Shown one piece after another: positions 1-8,529 of a stretch of 64,000 nt of DNA (position 1 is its first letter; the number at the start of each line of letters is the position of its first letter). The notes under the pieces are model-generated. The model was not told the origin of the DNA. It searched no databases and saw only the letters and a program-made list of their open reading frames with translations. A program made the position numbers and the translations under genes. The stretch covers positions 1 through 64,000 of the forward strand of contig CAUASB010000001.1 in the NCBI GenBank assembly GCA_958431815.1, read 5' to 3'. The stretch comes from an uncultured Eggerthella sp. Its GTDB lineage: Bacteria; Actinomycetota; Coriobacteriia; Coriobacteriales; Eggerthellaceae.

Positions 1-103
1 GGCCCGCGTAACGGCGCTTGGAGCCGCCCAGGACCTTGATGCACTGCACCTTGCGTGCGCCGGAGTTGTCAGCAACGGCGAGCATGCTCTGCATTTGAAT
101 CAT
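1..103 (-). CDS. rplN: 50S ribosomal protein L14 (partial, cut by window edge)
   Basis: Only the first 34 codons are present. The translation begins MIQMQSMLAVADNSGARKVQ, the usual start of L14, which binds 23S rRNA near the factor-binding side of the large subunit. The ATG is at 103-101. It follows rpsQ with a 38-nt gap, the normal order of the S10/spc ribosomal cluster. The rest lies beyond position 1. Confidence 0.93.
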   Translation of the reverse strand, partial: MIQMQSMLAVADNSGARKVQCIKVLGGSKRRYAG

Positions 104-141
104 GTGCTTATCCCTTTCGATGCTTCTAAGTAAGCAAGTGC

Positions 142-402
142 CTACTTAGCCTTCTCGACGATGTCGAGAAGGCGCCAGCGCTTCATCTTAGAAAGCGGGC
201 GGGTTTCCATAATCGTGACGGTATCGCCTACACCAGCTTCGTTGTTCTCGTCGTGAGCGTGAAGCTTCTTGGTGGAGTTAACCATCTTGCCATACACAGG
301 ATGGGGCTTGCGCTCGTGGATTTGCACGACGCAGGTCTTGTCGCCGGAGATGCTTACTACAACACCCTGGCGAACCTTACGAGAGTTACGTTCTTCACTC
401 AT
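142..402 (-). CDS. rpsQ: 30S ribosomal protein S17
   Basis: An 86-residue S17, a primary 16S rRNA binder of the OB-fold type. The read-through KVRQGVVVSISGDKTCVVQI and the later VGDTVTIMETRPLSK block are typical. The reading frame is also open from a TTG at 411, but the Shine-Dalgarno AGGAAGG sits about 10 nt before the ATG at 402 and only 1 nt before the TTG, so 402 is taken as the start. It lies between rpmC and rplN in the standard ribosomal gene order. Confidence 0.93.
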   Translation of the reverse strand: MSEERNSRKVRQGVVVSISGDKTCVVQIHERKPHPVYGKMVNSTKKLHAHDENNEAGVGDTVTIMETRPLSKMKRWRLLDIVEKAK

Positions 403-428
403 ATTGTTCAAACCTTCCTAGCTGCACC

Positions 429-632
429 CTAAGCCTGCGCGGCCTTGAGTTCACGGTCGCGCATCTCGGTCTGGATGCGGGCGATGTCCTTCTTGACCTG
501 CTTGATGCGAGCGGTGTTGTCGAGCTGGCCGGTAGCCATCTGGAAGCGCAGGTTGAAGAGCTCTGCACGAGCCTCCTTCAGCTTAGCCTGCAGATCTTCA
601 CCCGAAAGTTTCTGGATCTCTGCTGCTTTCAT
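429..632 (-). CDS. rpmC: 50S ribosomal protein L29
   Basis: A 67-residue, all-helical L29 that sits at the exit of the ribosomal polypeptide tunnel beside L23. The typical block ELFNLRFQMATGQLDN is present. Its ATG directly follows the TAA of rplP with no intervening base, so translation is probably coupled. Length and position are normal for the family. Confidence 0.95.
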   Translation of the reverse strand: MKAAEIQKLSGEDLQAKLKEARAELFNLRFQMATGQLDNTARIKQVKKDIARIQTEMRDRELKAAQA

Positions 633-1055
633 TTACTCCTGCCCTTCTGCCTCACGCTTTACGATCTTGCACTTGATGGGCAACTTGTCGATAGCAAGAC
701 GAAGAGCGTCCTTTGCGGTTTCTTCGTCAACGCCGTCGATCTCGAACATGATGCGGCCGGGCTTTACTACAGCTACCCAACCCTCAGGGTTACCCTTACC
801 CTTACCCATTCGAGTTTCAGCAGGCTTCTGCGTGATGGGCTTGTCAGGGAAGATCGTGATCCAAACATTACCAGTACGGTTCATGCGACGAGTCATTGCG
901 ATACGTGCAGCCTCGATCTGGCGGTTGGTGATCCAATGACGGTCCAGGGCCTGAATGCCCCAAGTGCCATGGTTCAAAGTGGTGCCGCCCTTGGCGTTAC
1001 CCTTCATAGAACCACGCTGCACCTTACGATGCTTTACGCGCTTAGGTACCAACAT
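633..1055 (-). CDS. rplP: 50S ribosomal protein L16
   Basis: A 140-residue L16 that binds 23S rRNA near the A-site finger and the peptidyl-transferase centre. It starts MLVPKRVKHRKVQRGSMKG and contains the conserved RMGKGKGNPEGWVAVVKPG segment. Its first base is shared with the stop of rpsC (TAATG-type overlap) and its stop abuts rpmC. Nothing about length or sequence is unusual. Confidence 0.96.
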   Translation of the reverse strand: MLVPKRVKHRKVQRGSMKGNAKGGTTLNHGTWGIQALDRHWITNRQIEAARIAMTRRMNRTGNVWITIFPDKPITQKPAETRMGKGKGNPEGWVAVVKPGRIMFEIDGVDEETAKDALRLAIDKLPIKCKIVKREAEGQE

Positions 1056-1765
1056 TACTTATCACCCCTATCGTTATTGCGGCGACGAGAACGGTTAGGA
1101 CGAGAGGAGCCCTCGAGTGCGGGCTGCGGAGCCTTCTGGCCCGGCAGAACCTCACCGTGGTACACCCAAACCTGGACGCCGATGGAACCCATGGTGGTTG
1201 CAGCGGTAGCGAAGCCGTAGTCGATCTTCGCACGGAGGGTGTGCAGCGGCACGCGACCTTCGCGGTACCACTCGCGGCGGCTCATCTCAGCGCCACCCAA
1301 ACGACCAGCGCACTGGATACGGATACCCTTTGCGCCGCTCTTGCGAGCAGACTGAACGGCCTTGCGCATTGCACGACGGAAAGCAACACGGTTCTCGAGC
1401 TGCTCTGCCACGGATTGAGCAATGAGGCTTGCGTCGAGCTCAGGGCGCTTTACCTCTACAACCTCAACGGAAACAGGGCCGTTTGCGATCTGGTTGAGCT
1501 TCTTGCGAAGAGCGTCAACCTCAGCGCCCTTCTTGCCGATTACAACACCAGGGCGAGACGTGGTGATGATGACCTTGATCTTGTCGCCAGCGCGCTCGAT
1601 CTCTACGCGAGAGACTGCTGCATGGGCGAGCTGCTTATCAAGGTAAGAACGAATAGCGAGGTCGTTCTCAAGGTTCTTCGCATAGTCCTTGTCGGAATAC
1701 CAACGGCTGCGCCAATCCTCGGTTACGCCGAGACGGAAACCGGTGGGGCTTACTTTCTGACCCAT
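1055..1765 (-). CDS. rpsC: 30S ribosomal protein S3
   Basis: A 236-residue S3 forming part of the mRNA entry channel. The N-terminus MGQKVSPTGFRLGVTEDWRS is diagnostic. The KH domain carries its GxxG loop in GVVIGKKGAEVDALRKKL (about residues 75-92), and the tail is basic. It follows rplV after one base and overlaps rplP by one base, as expected in a tightly packed ribosomal operon. Confidence 0.97.
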   Translation of the reverse strand: MGQKVSPTGFRLGVTEDWRSRWYSDKDYAKNLENDLAIRSYLDKQLAHAAVSRVEIERAGDKIKVIITTSRPGVVIGKKGAEVDALRKKLNQIANGPVSVEVVEVKRPELDASLIAQSVAEQLENRVAFRRAMRKAVQSARKSGAKGIRIQCAGRLGGAEMSRREWYREGRVPLHTLRAKIDYGFATAATTMGSIGVQVWVYHGEVLPGQKAPQPALEGSSRPNRSRRRNNDRGDK

Positions 1766-1766
1766 A

Positions 1767-2108
1767 CTATGCCTCCTCTCGGGTTGCTACGATGACGGTG
1801 ATGTGGCTGGTGCGCTTGCGGATGCGAGCAGCAGAGCCCTTTGCGCGGGGGCGAATACGCTTAAGCGTGGGGCCCTCGTCGGCGAAGCATGCCTTAACCA
1901 CGAGGTTCTCGGGGTTGCCGGCACCCTTCTGTGCAGCGTTTGCAACTGCGGAGTTCAGTACCTTCTCTACAACCTCAGCAACTGCACGGTTGGTGAAGCG
2001 GAGGGTTTCCTGAGCGGCAACAACGTTCTTGCCGCGAATCTGGTCGAGTACGATGCGTGCCTTGCGGGGCGAAACGCGTACGTAGCGAGCGATTGCTTTA
2101 GCTTCCAT
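1767..2108 (-). CDS. rplV: 50S ribosomal protein L22
   Basis: A 113-residue L22, whose beta-hairpin lines the nascent peptide tunnel. It begins MEAKAIARYVRVSPRKARIV, and the loop region KRIRPRAKGSAARIRKRTSH is present and intact, with no obvious macrolide-type insertion or deletion. It lies 14 nt downstream of rpsS. Confidence 0.96.
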   Translation of the reverse strand: MEAKAIARYVRVSPRKARIVLDQIRGKNVVAAQETLRFTNRAVAEVVEKVLNSAVANAAQKGAGNPENLVVKACFADEGPTLKRIRPRAKGSAARIRKRTSHITVIVATREEA

Positions 2109-2122
2109 GTTTCACCCTTTCC

Positions 2123-2380
2123 TTACTTTTCGTGGCCGCGGAAGGTGCGAGAAGGTGCGAACTCGCCCAGCTTGTGGCCAACCATAGACTCAGTGATGTA
2201 AACCGGCACGTGCTTGCGACCATCATGCACAGCGATGGTGTGACCAACCATCTCGGGGAAGATGGTGGACGAACGCGACCACGTCTTGATGACCTTCTTG
2301 TCGCCAGCTTCGTTCATCGCAATAACGCGATCGAGAAGGCGAGGCTCCACGAAGGGACCTTTTTTCAAACTTCTGCTCAA
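2123..2380 (-). CDS. rpsS: 30S ribosomal protein S19
   Basis: An 85-residue S19 in the head of the small subunit. MSRSLKKGPFVEPRLLDRV and WSRSSTIFPEMVGHTIAVHD are the family hallmarks. It is 24 nt downstream of rplB and transcribed in the same direction. Confidence 0.96.
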   Translation of the reverse strand: MSRSLKKGPFVEPRLLDRVIAMNEAGDKKVIKTWSRSSTIFPEMVGHTIAVHDGRKHVPVYITESMVGHKLGEFAPSRTFRGHEK

Positions 2381-2404
2381 TGTTTCTCCTTATGCGATCG
2401 GGCG

Positions 2405-3235
2405 CTACTTCTTGCGACGGCGGATGATCAGGCGGCTCGAAGCCTTCTTGGGGTTGCGAGTGCGATGACCCTTGGTAGACACGCCCCACGGAGTAACAGG
2501 ATGACGACCAGAAGACTTGTTCTTGCCTTCGCCACCGCCATGAGGATGGTCGACAGGGTTCATAACAGTACCGCGAACGCTGGGGCGAATACCCTTCCAG
2601 CGGTTACGGCCAGCCTTGCCGATCTTGATGTTGCCGTGCTCAGCGTTGCCAACTTCGCCGACGGTTGCGCGGCAGGTCAAAAGAACGCGGCGCATTTCGG
2701 AAGAAGGCATGCGCAGGATTGCATACTTGCCTTCCTTGCCCATCAGCTGAATGCTGGTGCCTGCGGAACGGGCGATTGCTGCGCCGCGGCCAGGCTGAAG
2801 CTCAACTGCATGAACGAGCGTACCAACGGGAATGGCGGAAAGGGGAAGCGCATTGCCGGGCTTGATGTCTGCATCAGCGCCGGATACTACCGTTTCGCCA
2901 ACCTTGAGGCCCTTAGGCTGAAGGATGTAGCGCTTCTCGCCGTCTACATAGTGCAGAAGAGCGATGCGGGCGCTGCGGTTGGGGTCGTACTCGATCGTGG
3001 CAACCTTGGCGGGTACGCCGTCCTTGTTGCGCTTGAAGTCGATGATGCGGTAACGACGCTTGTTGCCGCCACCCTGATGGCGCGTGGTGATACGGCCATT
3101 GTTGTTGCGGCCAGCCTTCTTGGGCAGGGGCGCCAACAGGGACTTCTCGGGCTTGGTGCTGGTGATGTCAGCAAAGTCCGAGACAGTCTGGAAGCGGCGT
3201 CCAGGGCTCGTGGGCTTGAACTGTTTTACTCCCAT
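2405..3235 (-). CDS. rplB: 50S ribosomal protein L2
   Basis: A 276-residue L2, essential for peptidyl-transferase activity and subunit joining. The start is placed at the ATG at 3235 (MGVKQFKPTSPGRRF), which has the SD GAAAGGAAG just upstream. A GTG further upstream at 3262 would add nine residues that L2 normally lacks. The C-terminal catalytic loop VDHPHGGGEGKN with its conserved His is present. It is the first gene of the distal S10 segment here; its usual neighbour rplW lies about 9.5 kb away at 12727, and a good promoter precedes it. Confidence 0.96.
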   Translation of the reverse strand: MGVKQFKPTSPGRRFQTVSDFADITSTKPEKSLLAPLPKKAGRNNNGRITTRHQGGGNKRRYRIIDFKRNKDGVPAKVATIEYDPNRSARIALLHYVDGEKRYILQPKGLKVGETVVSGADADIKPGNALPLSAIPVGTLVHAVELQPGRGAAIARSAGTSIQLMGKEGKYAILRMPSSEMRRVLLTCRATVGEVGNAEHGNIKIGKAGRNRWKGIRPSVRGTVMNPVDHPHGGGEGKNKSSGRHPVTPWGVSTKGHRTRNPKKASSRLIIRRRKK

Positions 3236-3388
3236 TTTCTTCCTTTCTACGGGTTTAGGCACTTAACCCAAACCCTACGTCTTATGTGGACTCCATCACC
3301 GCCATGGGGGCCTTTGGGAGACAGCCCTCGGCGATTCCGAGTTTCCACGCGTCCGGGCGTATCCATCAACAGCCAGACGCAACCGAAA

Positions 3389-3417
3389 AGTATACTGATT
3401 GCGTACGTGATGCGCAA
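3389..3417 (-). promoter_or_regulatory. Predicted sigma-70 type promoter for the rplB-led ribosomal operon
   Basis: Reading the minus strand, TTGCGC (3417-3412) is followed by a 17-nt spacer and TATACT (3394-3389). This gives an untranslated leader of roughly 150 nt before rplB. In most bacteria rplB is internal to the S10 operon and needs no promoter of its own, so this site fits the splitting of the operon. Confidence 0.6.
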
Positions 3418-3518
3418 GATGTATTCGAATTGTGGCGAGTATTCGCGAAAGATTCACAATTAACGGCGAATCGGCCTCTTTTTTAGCGGTAAACGGCACG
3501 CTTCCCTAAACAGACGCG

Positions 3519-4544
3519 CTAGTGTTGCAGCTTCTTGCCCAGCTCCTGCGCAAGCACGGGAAAAAGCTTGGAAAACGTTTCTTCTCGCTTCCCCTTCTTC
3601 AGCTGGCATTCCCACACCACGTGAACCTTCCAGCCATCGGCAACGAGCTTGGCCTCGTTTTCGGCATCACGTTCCTGGTTGCGGTTGAACTTCTGAACCC
3701 AGTATTCGGTGTTCTTCTTGGGCAGCGACAGTTTACAGTACGGGCACCTATGCCAATAACAGCCATTGATGAAAAGACACACCTTCTTGCCCGGCCACGC
3801 CACATCGGGATGCCCCGGCACCTTCCATTGCAAGCGATATCCGCCAAGACCCGCCTGGCGCAAGCGCTGGCGCACGAGCAACTCAGGCTTGTTGTCTTTG
3901 CGCTTGTTGCCCTGCATCGACTTATGAACCGCGTAACTTGACGCCTCCGGTGCCGGAATGCGCACCTGAGCGTATTCGACTTCCCCGGTGCTGCGCGCTT
4001 CGCTCTGTGAAGCGTAAAACGCCCGAACTTCTTCATCGGTTGCCCGCGCAGTGCCGAAAAGCGCTTGGCACCAACGCTCAGCAAGGCGCTCTGCTCCCCA
4101 CGCCGCATTCGCGGGGCTCGTGGAAGGCAGAACCTCGGCTCCGATGCCTACTTTATATAGAAGGTACTTCTTGTACAGACGGCCCGCCGTGGCACCGTTG
4201 CAAATGACTCGTTTAATGGGCGCCGCACTTACAATGCGGTCTATTTCCACCGGCTCCACATTCTTGATGCTGGCATCGCTTGATCCTTTGATGTCGCATT
4301 CTTGGATAACGTCCCAAAGCGCTATCCCGCACGAGAGCAGCAACGCTTTCTTGTCGGGAACTTCCTCGGGCACAGGGCTTTCGGCAAATGTCGCCAGCAC
4401 ACGCCAGAAACGATTCTGAGGGTTGCCGTAGTAGAAGTCATTTTTGCGTGAAAGCACCGACGGAAACGAACCCAGCACCAACACGCTGCTACGCTCGTCG
4501 AACACCGGCTCGAAACCATGGGATATGTGCTGATACGAAACCAT
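3519..4544 (-). CDS. DNA-deoxyinosine/uracil glycosylase fused to a Vsr-type endonuclease
   Basis: A 341-residue two-domain DNA repair protein. Residues about 1-170 resemble the Mug-like DNA-deoxyinosine glycosylases: VLVLGSFPSVLSRKNDFYYG, then NPQNRFWRVLA, and later LPSTSPANAAW. Residues about 205-341 resemble the very-short-patch repair endonuclease Vsr: DNKPELLVRQRL, then VPGHPDVAW with the presumed catalytic Asp, NGCYWHRCPYC with putative zinc ligands, RNQERD and WKVHVVWECQ. The first domain should remove a deaminated base and the second nick mismatched DNA. I see no cytosine methylase beside it, the usual Vsr partner. The ATG at 4544 lacks a clear SD but lies 8 nt after TATACT, suggesting a leaderless message; an upstream TTG at 4613 is less likely. 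Confidence 0.82.
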   Translation of the reverse strand: MVSYQHISHGFEPVFDERSSVLVLGSFPSVLSRKNDFYYGNPQNRFWRVLATFAESPVPEEVPDKKALLLSCGIALWDVIQECDIKGSSDASIKNVEPVEIDRIVSAAPIKRVICNGATAGRLYKKYLLYKVGIGAEVLPSTSPANAAWGAERLAERWCQALFGTARATDEEVRAFYASQSEARSTGEVEYAQVRIPAPEASSYAVHKSMQGNKRKDNKPELLVRQRLRQAGLGGYRLQWKVPGHPDVAWPGKKVCLFINGCYWHRCPYCKLSLPKKNTEYWVQKFNRNQERDAENEAKLVADGWKVHVVWECQLKKGKREETFSKLFPVLAQELGKKLQH

Positions 4545-4696
4545 AACCAGTAAGTATACCGAGCAGCCGAAGCCCCGCGCACCAAGTAAACGCATTCTGA
4601 CGCAATCTATCAATAGGGCAACCGCAAAAGCGAAGACGCATGCGCCACAAGCCTGGCATGGCCAAACCGCATTACACTACTTAGCAAGGAGGGCCC

Positions 4697-5473
4697 ATGA
4701 AACGAACTGCACTTATTACCGGGGCAACAGGCGGGCTCGGTCGCGAGTTTGCCCATCACTACGCACAAGAAGGCTATGCGCTTGTGTTGGTAGCGCGCAA
4801 TCACACTGCCCTAGACGACCTAGCCGCCTCCCTGCGTGGCAAGCACCCCATCGAAACCTTTGTTTACCCCTGTGATTTCAATGACCTTTCCGCCCCATCA
4901 CGGCTCTACCATGCACTGCAGCAGGAAGACATTGCGATTGATACGCTGATCAACAACGCGGGCCTTGGCTATGACGCCCGTTTCATGGAAAGCGATTTGG
5001 CAACCCAAGAAATGCTCTTGGAGGTGAACGTGGCCGCCTTAACGAAAATGACCAGACTCTTTGGGGCGGATATGGCTAAACGCGGATCGGGGAACATTTT
5101 GAACGTTGCCTCCATCGCGTCGTACCCAGAAGGGCCGTACATGGCAACGTACTATGCCTCGAAAGCGTACGTACGCTCATTTACCGAAGCACTTCATACC
5201 GAGCTTTTGGGGAGTGGCGTACACGTGACAGCGCTGTGTCCCGGCCCCGTGCGCACCCAATTCTGGGAACGCGCTTCTGCCGGGCAAACGATTCTAGCGC
5301 ACCTGGCAGTAAGCCCGAGAAGAATCGTCTCCGCCGGGTGCCGCGCCCTTCGTTTTAATCTTTCTTCGTATGTACCAGGTGTTGCCTGGAAATTCGTGGC
5401 GTTTGCCACGCGGTTCTTTCCCCGCAGCTGGATCAGACTTATAGCGGCCCAATTGCAAAGGCCTCTGGAATAA
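4697..5473 (+). CDS. Short-chain dehydrogenase/reductase
   Basis: A 258-residue classical SDR oxidoreductase using NAD(P)H. The nucleotide-binding TGATGGLG motif is at residues 8-15, NNAG lies in the central strand, and the catalytic Tyr-Lys pair is in ATYYASKAY. The substrate cannot be read from the sequence; similar proteins are annotated as acyl or keto reductases. A strong SD (AAGGAGGG) precedes the ATG at 4697. It is divergent from the glycosylase-Vsr gene and convergent with glmM. Confidence 0.88.
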   Translation: MKRTALITGATGGLGREFAHHYAQEGYALVLVARNHTALDDLAASLRGKHPIETFVYPCDFNDLSAPSRLYHALQQEDIAIDTLINNAGLGYDARFMESDLATQEMLLEVNVAALTKMTRLFGADMAKRGSGNILNVASIASYPEGPYMATYYASKAYVRSFTEALHTELLGSGVHVTALCPGPVRTQFWERASAGQTILAHLAVSPRRIVSAGCRALRFNLSSYVPGVAWKFVAFATRFFPRSWIRLIAAQLQRPLE

Positions 5474-5540
5474 CCGGCGCACGTTCCCCTATTTCCCCTG
5501 AGCCACGCTGCCTTTGCCTTTACAATGCCCCGAAACGCAA

Positions 5541-5564
5541 GGATGCCCGCCGAAGCGGGCATCC
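5541..5564. terminator. Bidirectional hairpin between SDR gene and glmM
   Basis: A perfect 10-bp stem, GGATGCCCGC/GCGGGCATCC, with a CGAA loop lies between the convergent SDR and glmM genes. T-tracts on either side are poor, so termination efficiency is uncertain. Confidence 0.55.
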
Positions 5565-5605
5565 TGAATACGTCTAAACGTGCCGTATGTTTACGAGCGC
5601 GAAAG

Positions 5606-6952
5606 CTACTCGGCGCGCAGGGGATCGAGTGCCTTCAGCATGAATTCGCTTGCCTCAGCGCACAGCTCGTCGGTGGGAGCCTCTGCCAAAACGCGGATAA
5701 GGGGCTCGGTGCCGCTTGCGCGCAGGAGCACGCGTCCCCTGTCGCCCAAGAACTCTTCCGCCGCCTTCACCGATTCGAGGACAGCCGCATCGTTCATGGC
5801 AGCTTCCTTGTCGGCAACGCGCACGTTGGTAAGAAGCTGCGGGTAGAGCTTTACCGGAGCGGTAAGCTGCGAGAGCGTTTCGCGCTCGGCACGAATTACC
5901 TCCATGATGCGCAGCGAGGTAAGGATGCCGTCGCCCGTGCTGGCAATGTCACCGAAAATAACATGGCCCGACTGCTCGCCACCAAGGCTGTAGCCGTTTT
6001 CATGCATGCAGGCAAATACGTTCTTATCGCCCACTGCTGTGGTTTCGTAGTTCAAGTCCGCCTGCTCAAAGGCCTTCAACACGCCGAAGTTGCTCATTAC
6101 CGTGGGAACAACCGTGCCGCCCGCCAAACGACCATGCTTGTTCAGGTACACGCCGCACACATACAGGATGAGGTCGCCATCAACCACATGGCCGCGCTCG
6201 TCCACCGCAAGGCAGCGATCGGCGTCGCCGTCGTAGGCGAACCCAACGTCAAGGCCCTGTTCCACAACCAAACGCTGCAAGCGATCGATATGGGTGGAGC
6301 CGCAGTCGACGTTGATGTTGAAGCCGTCGGGCGCGTTGCTGATGATGCGCACATCAGCACCCAGGGCATCGAATACGGGCTTGGCAACCGAAGAGGCAGC
6401 ACCATTTGCGCAGTCGAGACCAACCTTCACACCCTGCAGCGAGAAGTTGGCACTTGCAATAAGGTGGGCAATGTAGCGGTTACGACCCTGCATGTAATCC
6501 ACCGTTGCGCCGATAGCATCGCCCGATGCCATGGTTACGTCGAACTCGGATTCGCCGTCAATGTAGTCCTCGATAAGCTGCAGAAGGGATTCTTCCATCT
6601 TGAAGCCCTCGGAATTCACCAGCTTGATGCCGTTGTCGGTGTAGGGGTTGTGGCTGGCGGTGATCATGACACCGCAGTCGAATGCGCCATCGGTCGTCTC
6701 ATACGAAAGACCCGGCGTCGGAATAACGTGCAGCATATAGGCGTCAGCGCCCGAGGCAACCAAGCCGGAGATCATGCCGCTTTCCAACATATAGCTGGAA
6801 CGACGGGTATCCTTACCCACCACGATACGGGCCTTGCGGCCCTGACGCGCACCATAATACCAGCCGATGAAGCGGCCGATTTTGTAAGCATGTTCCACCG
6901 TAAGGTCAGTACCGGCAACGCCACGGAAGCCGTCTGTGCCAAAGTATTTCAT
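5606..6952 (-). CDS. glmM: Phosphoglucosamine mutase
   Basis: A 448-residue alpha-D-phosphohexomutase that converts glucosamine-6-phosphate to glucosamine-1-phosphate, the committed route to UDP-GlcNAc for peptidoglycan. MKYFGTDGFRG is the GlmM signature start. The phosphoserine loop is VMITASHNPYTDNG with Ser100, the metal loop is YDGDADR, and the C-terminal phosphate-binding loop is LRASGTEPLIRV. It overlaps the small upstream reading frame by ATGA, hinting at a two-gene unit. Confidence 0.96.
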   Translation of the reverse strand: MKYFGTDGFRGVAGTDLTVEHAYKIGRFIGWYYGARQGRKARIVVGKDTRRSSYMLESGMISGLVASGADAYMLHVIPTPGLSYETTDGAFDCGVMITASHNPYTDNGIKLVNSEGFKMEESLLQLIEDYIDGESEFDVTMASGDAIGATVDYMQGRNRYIAHLIASANFSLQGVKVGLDCANGAASSVAKPVFDALGADVRIISNAPDGFNINVDCGSTHIDRLQRLVVEQGLDVGFAYDGDADRCLAVDERGHVVDGDLILYVCGVYLNKHGRLAGGTVVPTVMSNFGVLKAFEQADLNYETTAVGDKNVFACMHENGYSLGGEQSGHVIFGDIASTGDGILTSLRIMEVIRAERETLSQLTAPVKLYPQLLTNVRVADKEAAMNDAAVLESVKAAEEFLGDRGRVLLRASGTEPLIRVLAEAPTDELCAEASEFMLKALDPLRAE

Positions 6953-7158
6953 TCTGTTCTCCTGTTCACCAGCGAACGATTCTTGCCAAAAACGATGCCG
7001 CGCAACAGGTGCTCGGCAAGCAGTGCAACTTGTTTATTATCCTTCACTTGCGCCGATTCTGCACGTATAAGGCATTCGCACTGGAAAATAGCAGCCGCGT
7101 CTTCCGTTTCGCTCCGCAAAAAACCGGCCAAAACATTCAATGTCACGCCTTGTTCCAT
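6949..7158 (-). CDS. Small hypothetical protein upstream of glmM
   Basis: A 69-residue frame starting MEQGVTLNVLAGFLRSETED whose stop overlaps the glmM start by four bases (ATGA). I do not recognise it. It has no membrane segment, is mixed in charge and ends in a basic NRSLVNRRTE. The 4-bp overlap with an essential gene supports translation. Against it, the ATG has no clear SD, and the divergent CoA-transferase leaves little room for a promoter. It may be a leader that couples translation into glmM. Confidence 0.45.
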   Translation of the reverse strand: MEQGVTLNVLAGFLRSETEDAAAIFQCECLIRAESAQVKDNKQVALLAEHLLRGIVFGKNRSLVNRRTE

Positions 7159-7220
7159 AGGGTATGGCTTACATTCCCCAAAACACGTTCGCGCTACACT
7201 GATTCGTATCCCATACCTAT

Positions 7221-7246
7221 ATAAAGGAGAGACATAAAGGAGAGAC
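7221..7246 (+). repeat. Tandem 13-bp repeat carrying two Shine-Dalgarno sites
   Basis: ATAAAGGAGAGAC occurs twice, head to tail, with no mismatch, directly before the ATG at 7249. Each copy contains AAAGGAG. The second copy has standard spacing to the start codon; the first would place a ribosome 13 nt further upstream. Confidence 0.95.
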
Positions 7247-7248
7247 AT

Positions 7249-8529
7249 ATGAGGGGACTAGAGGGAGTAAAGGTTGTTGAGCTGACAGGATACGTTGCTG
7301 CACCTGCCGCTTTGCGCATCTTAGGGGAGATGGGCGCAACCATCTACAAGATCGAGCCGTTTTCGGGTGACGAATACCGCACCAACGGACCGGCGTTCGG
7401 CATGGGCAAAACCGACATGGACGACCCTGCGTTCGACCTGGCTTCGCTGAACAAGGAATTCCTTTCGGTAAACCTCAAGGACCCCGACGGCAAGGCGTTC
7501 CTTGAAAAGCTGCTGGCCGACGCCGACATCATGGTAACCAGTTTCCGTGACAAGGCCTTAGCCAGGCTGGGGCTCGACTACGATTCGGTCCATGAGCGCC
7601 ACCCGCACCTCGTGTGGGGACAAATGCGCGGCTACGGCGAATACGGCCCTGAACGCGACACCAAAGGGTTCGACACCACCGCCTACGCCGCCCGCGGCGG
7701 TTTTCTGGCTTCGCTTCCCCAAGCGGGAGAAGGCTACCAACCCATTAACTGGCCTGCCGCCATCGGCGATTGGAACAGCTCCATCACCCTTACGGCAGGG
7801 CTCTTAGCAGCACTGGTGCGCAAGGAGCGCACGGGCGTTGGCGACAAGGTGACCACCACGCTGCATCACAACGCCCTGTGGGCTATGCAGATCATGCTCG
7901 CCTCTTCACAGTTCGGCGACAAATGGCCCAAATCGCGTTACGAGGCAACGTGCCCTTCCAACAACACCTACCGCACCAAAGACGGCATATGGTTCATCAT
8001 TTGCTACGGCAGCTACGACTTGTTCTTCGAACATCTGATGACATCCATCGGCCTTACCTCCATCTTGGGCGATGAGCGCTACACCACTTCCGCCGCCATC
8101 AACGATGGCAATGGCGGCAATACCGAGGTCATCAAGCTTCTTGAACAGCACTTCCTAACCCAGGACTGGGATTATTGGGAACCAATTTTCCAGGAAAACG
8201 AGATTCCCTATCAGCGCCTATACCTGCCCGACGACATCCTGCACGACGAAGAGGCCTTCGCAAACGACGCCCTTCGCACGCTTCACTACGACGCCTTCGG
8301 CGACAAGGTGCTGCCCACTTCGCCGGTGCGCCTAGCCTCGGTCGGCGATCCGGTGCTTCACCGTTCACGCCCCGTTGGCTACGACACCAAGCGCATCATG
8401 AGCGAATACGGCTACAGCGAAGAAGATATTGAGAAGCTGGACGGCACCGCGGTGAAGCTCTACAAAGGCCCCGAGCTGCCCGATTCGGTGACGGAGCCGA
8501 GCTTTGGCCCCCATTCGCTGCAGGAATAA
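7249..8529 (+). CDS. Type III (CaiB/BaiF family) CoA-transferase
   Basis: A 426-residue family III CoA-transferase, which moves CoA from an acyl-CoA donor to a carboxylic acid. GVKVVELTGYVAAPAALRIL at the N-terminus and GQMRGYGEYGP are typical. The probable catalytic Asp is residue 142 in KGFDTTAYAARGGF, matching the Asp that forms the aspartyl anhydride in this family. It is followed after 254 nt by an acyl-CoA dehydrogenase in the same direction, an arrangement seen in carnitine, bile-acid and aromatic-acid reduction pathways. The substrate is not known; the family reading is secure, the pathway is inference. Confidence 0.9.
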   Translation: MRGLEGVKVVELTGYVAAPAALRILGEMGATIYKIEPFSGDEYRTNGPAFGMGKTDMDDPAFDLASLNKEFLSVNLKDPDGKAFLEKLLADADIMVTSFRDKALARLGLDYDSVHERHPHLVWGQMRGYGEYGPERDTKGFDTTAYAARGGFLASLPQAGEGYQPINWPAAIGDWNSSITLTAGLLAALVRKERTGVGDKVTTTLHHNALWAMQIMLASSQFGDKWPKSRYEATCPSNNTYRTKDGIWFIICYGSYDLFFEHLMTSIGLTSILGDERYTTSAAINDGNGGNTEVIKLLEQHFLTQDWDYWEPIFQENEIPYQRLYLPDDILHDEEAFANDALRTLHYDAFGDKVLPTSPVRLASVGDPVLHRSRPVGYDTKRIMSEYGYSEEDIEKLDGTAVKLYKGPELPDSVTEPSFGPHSLQE

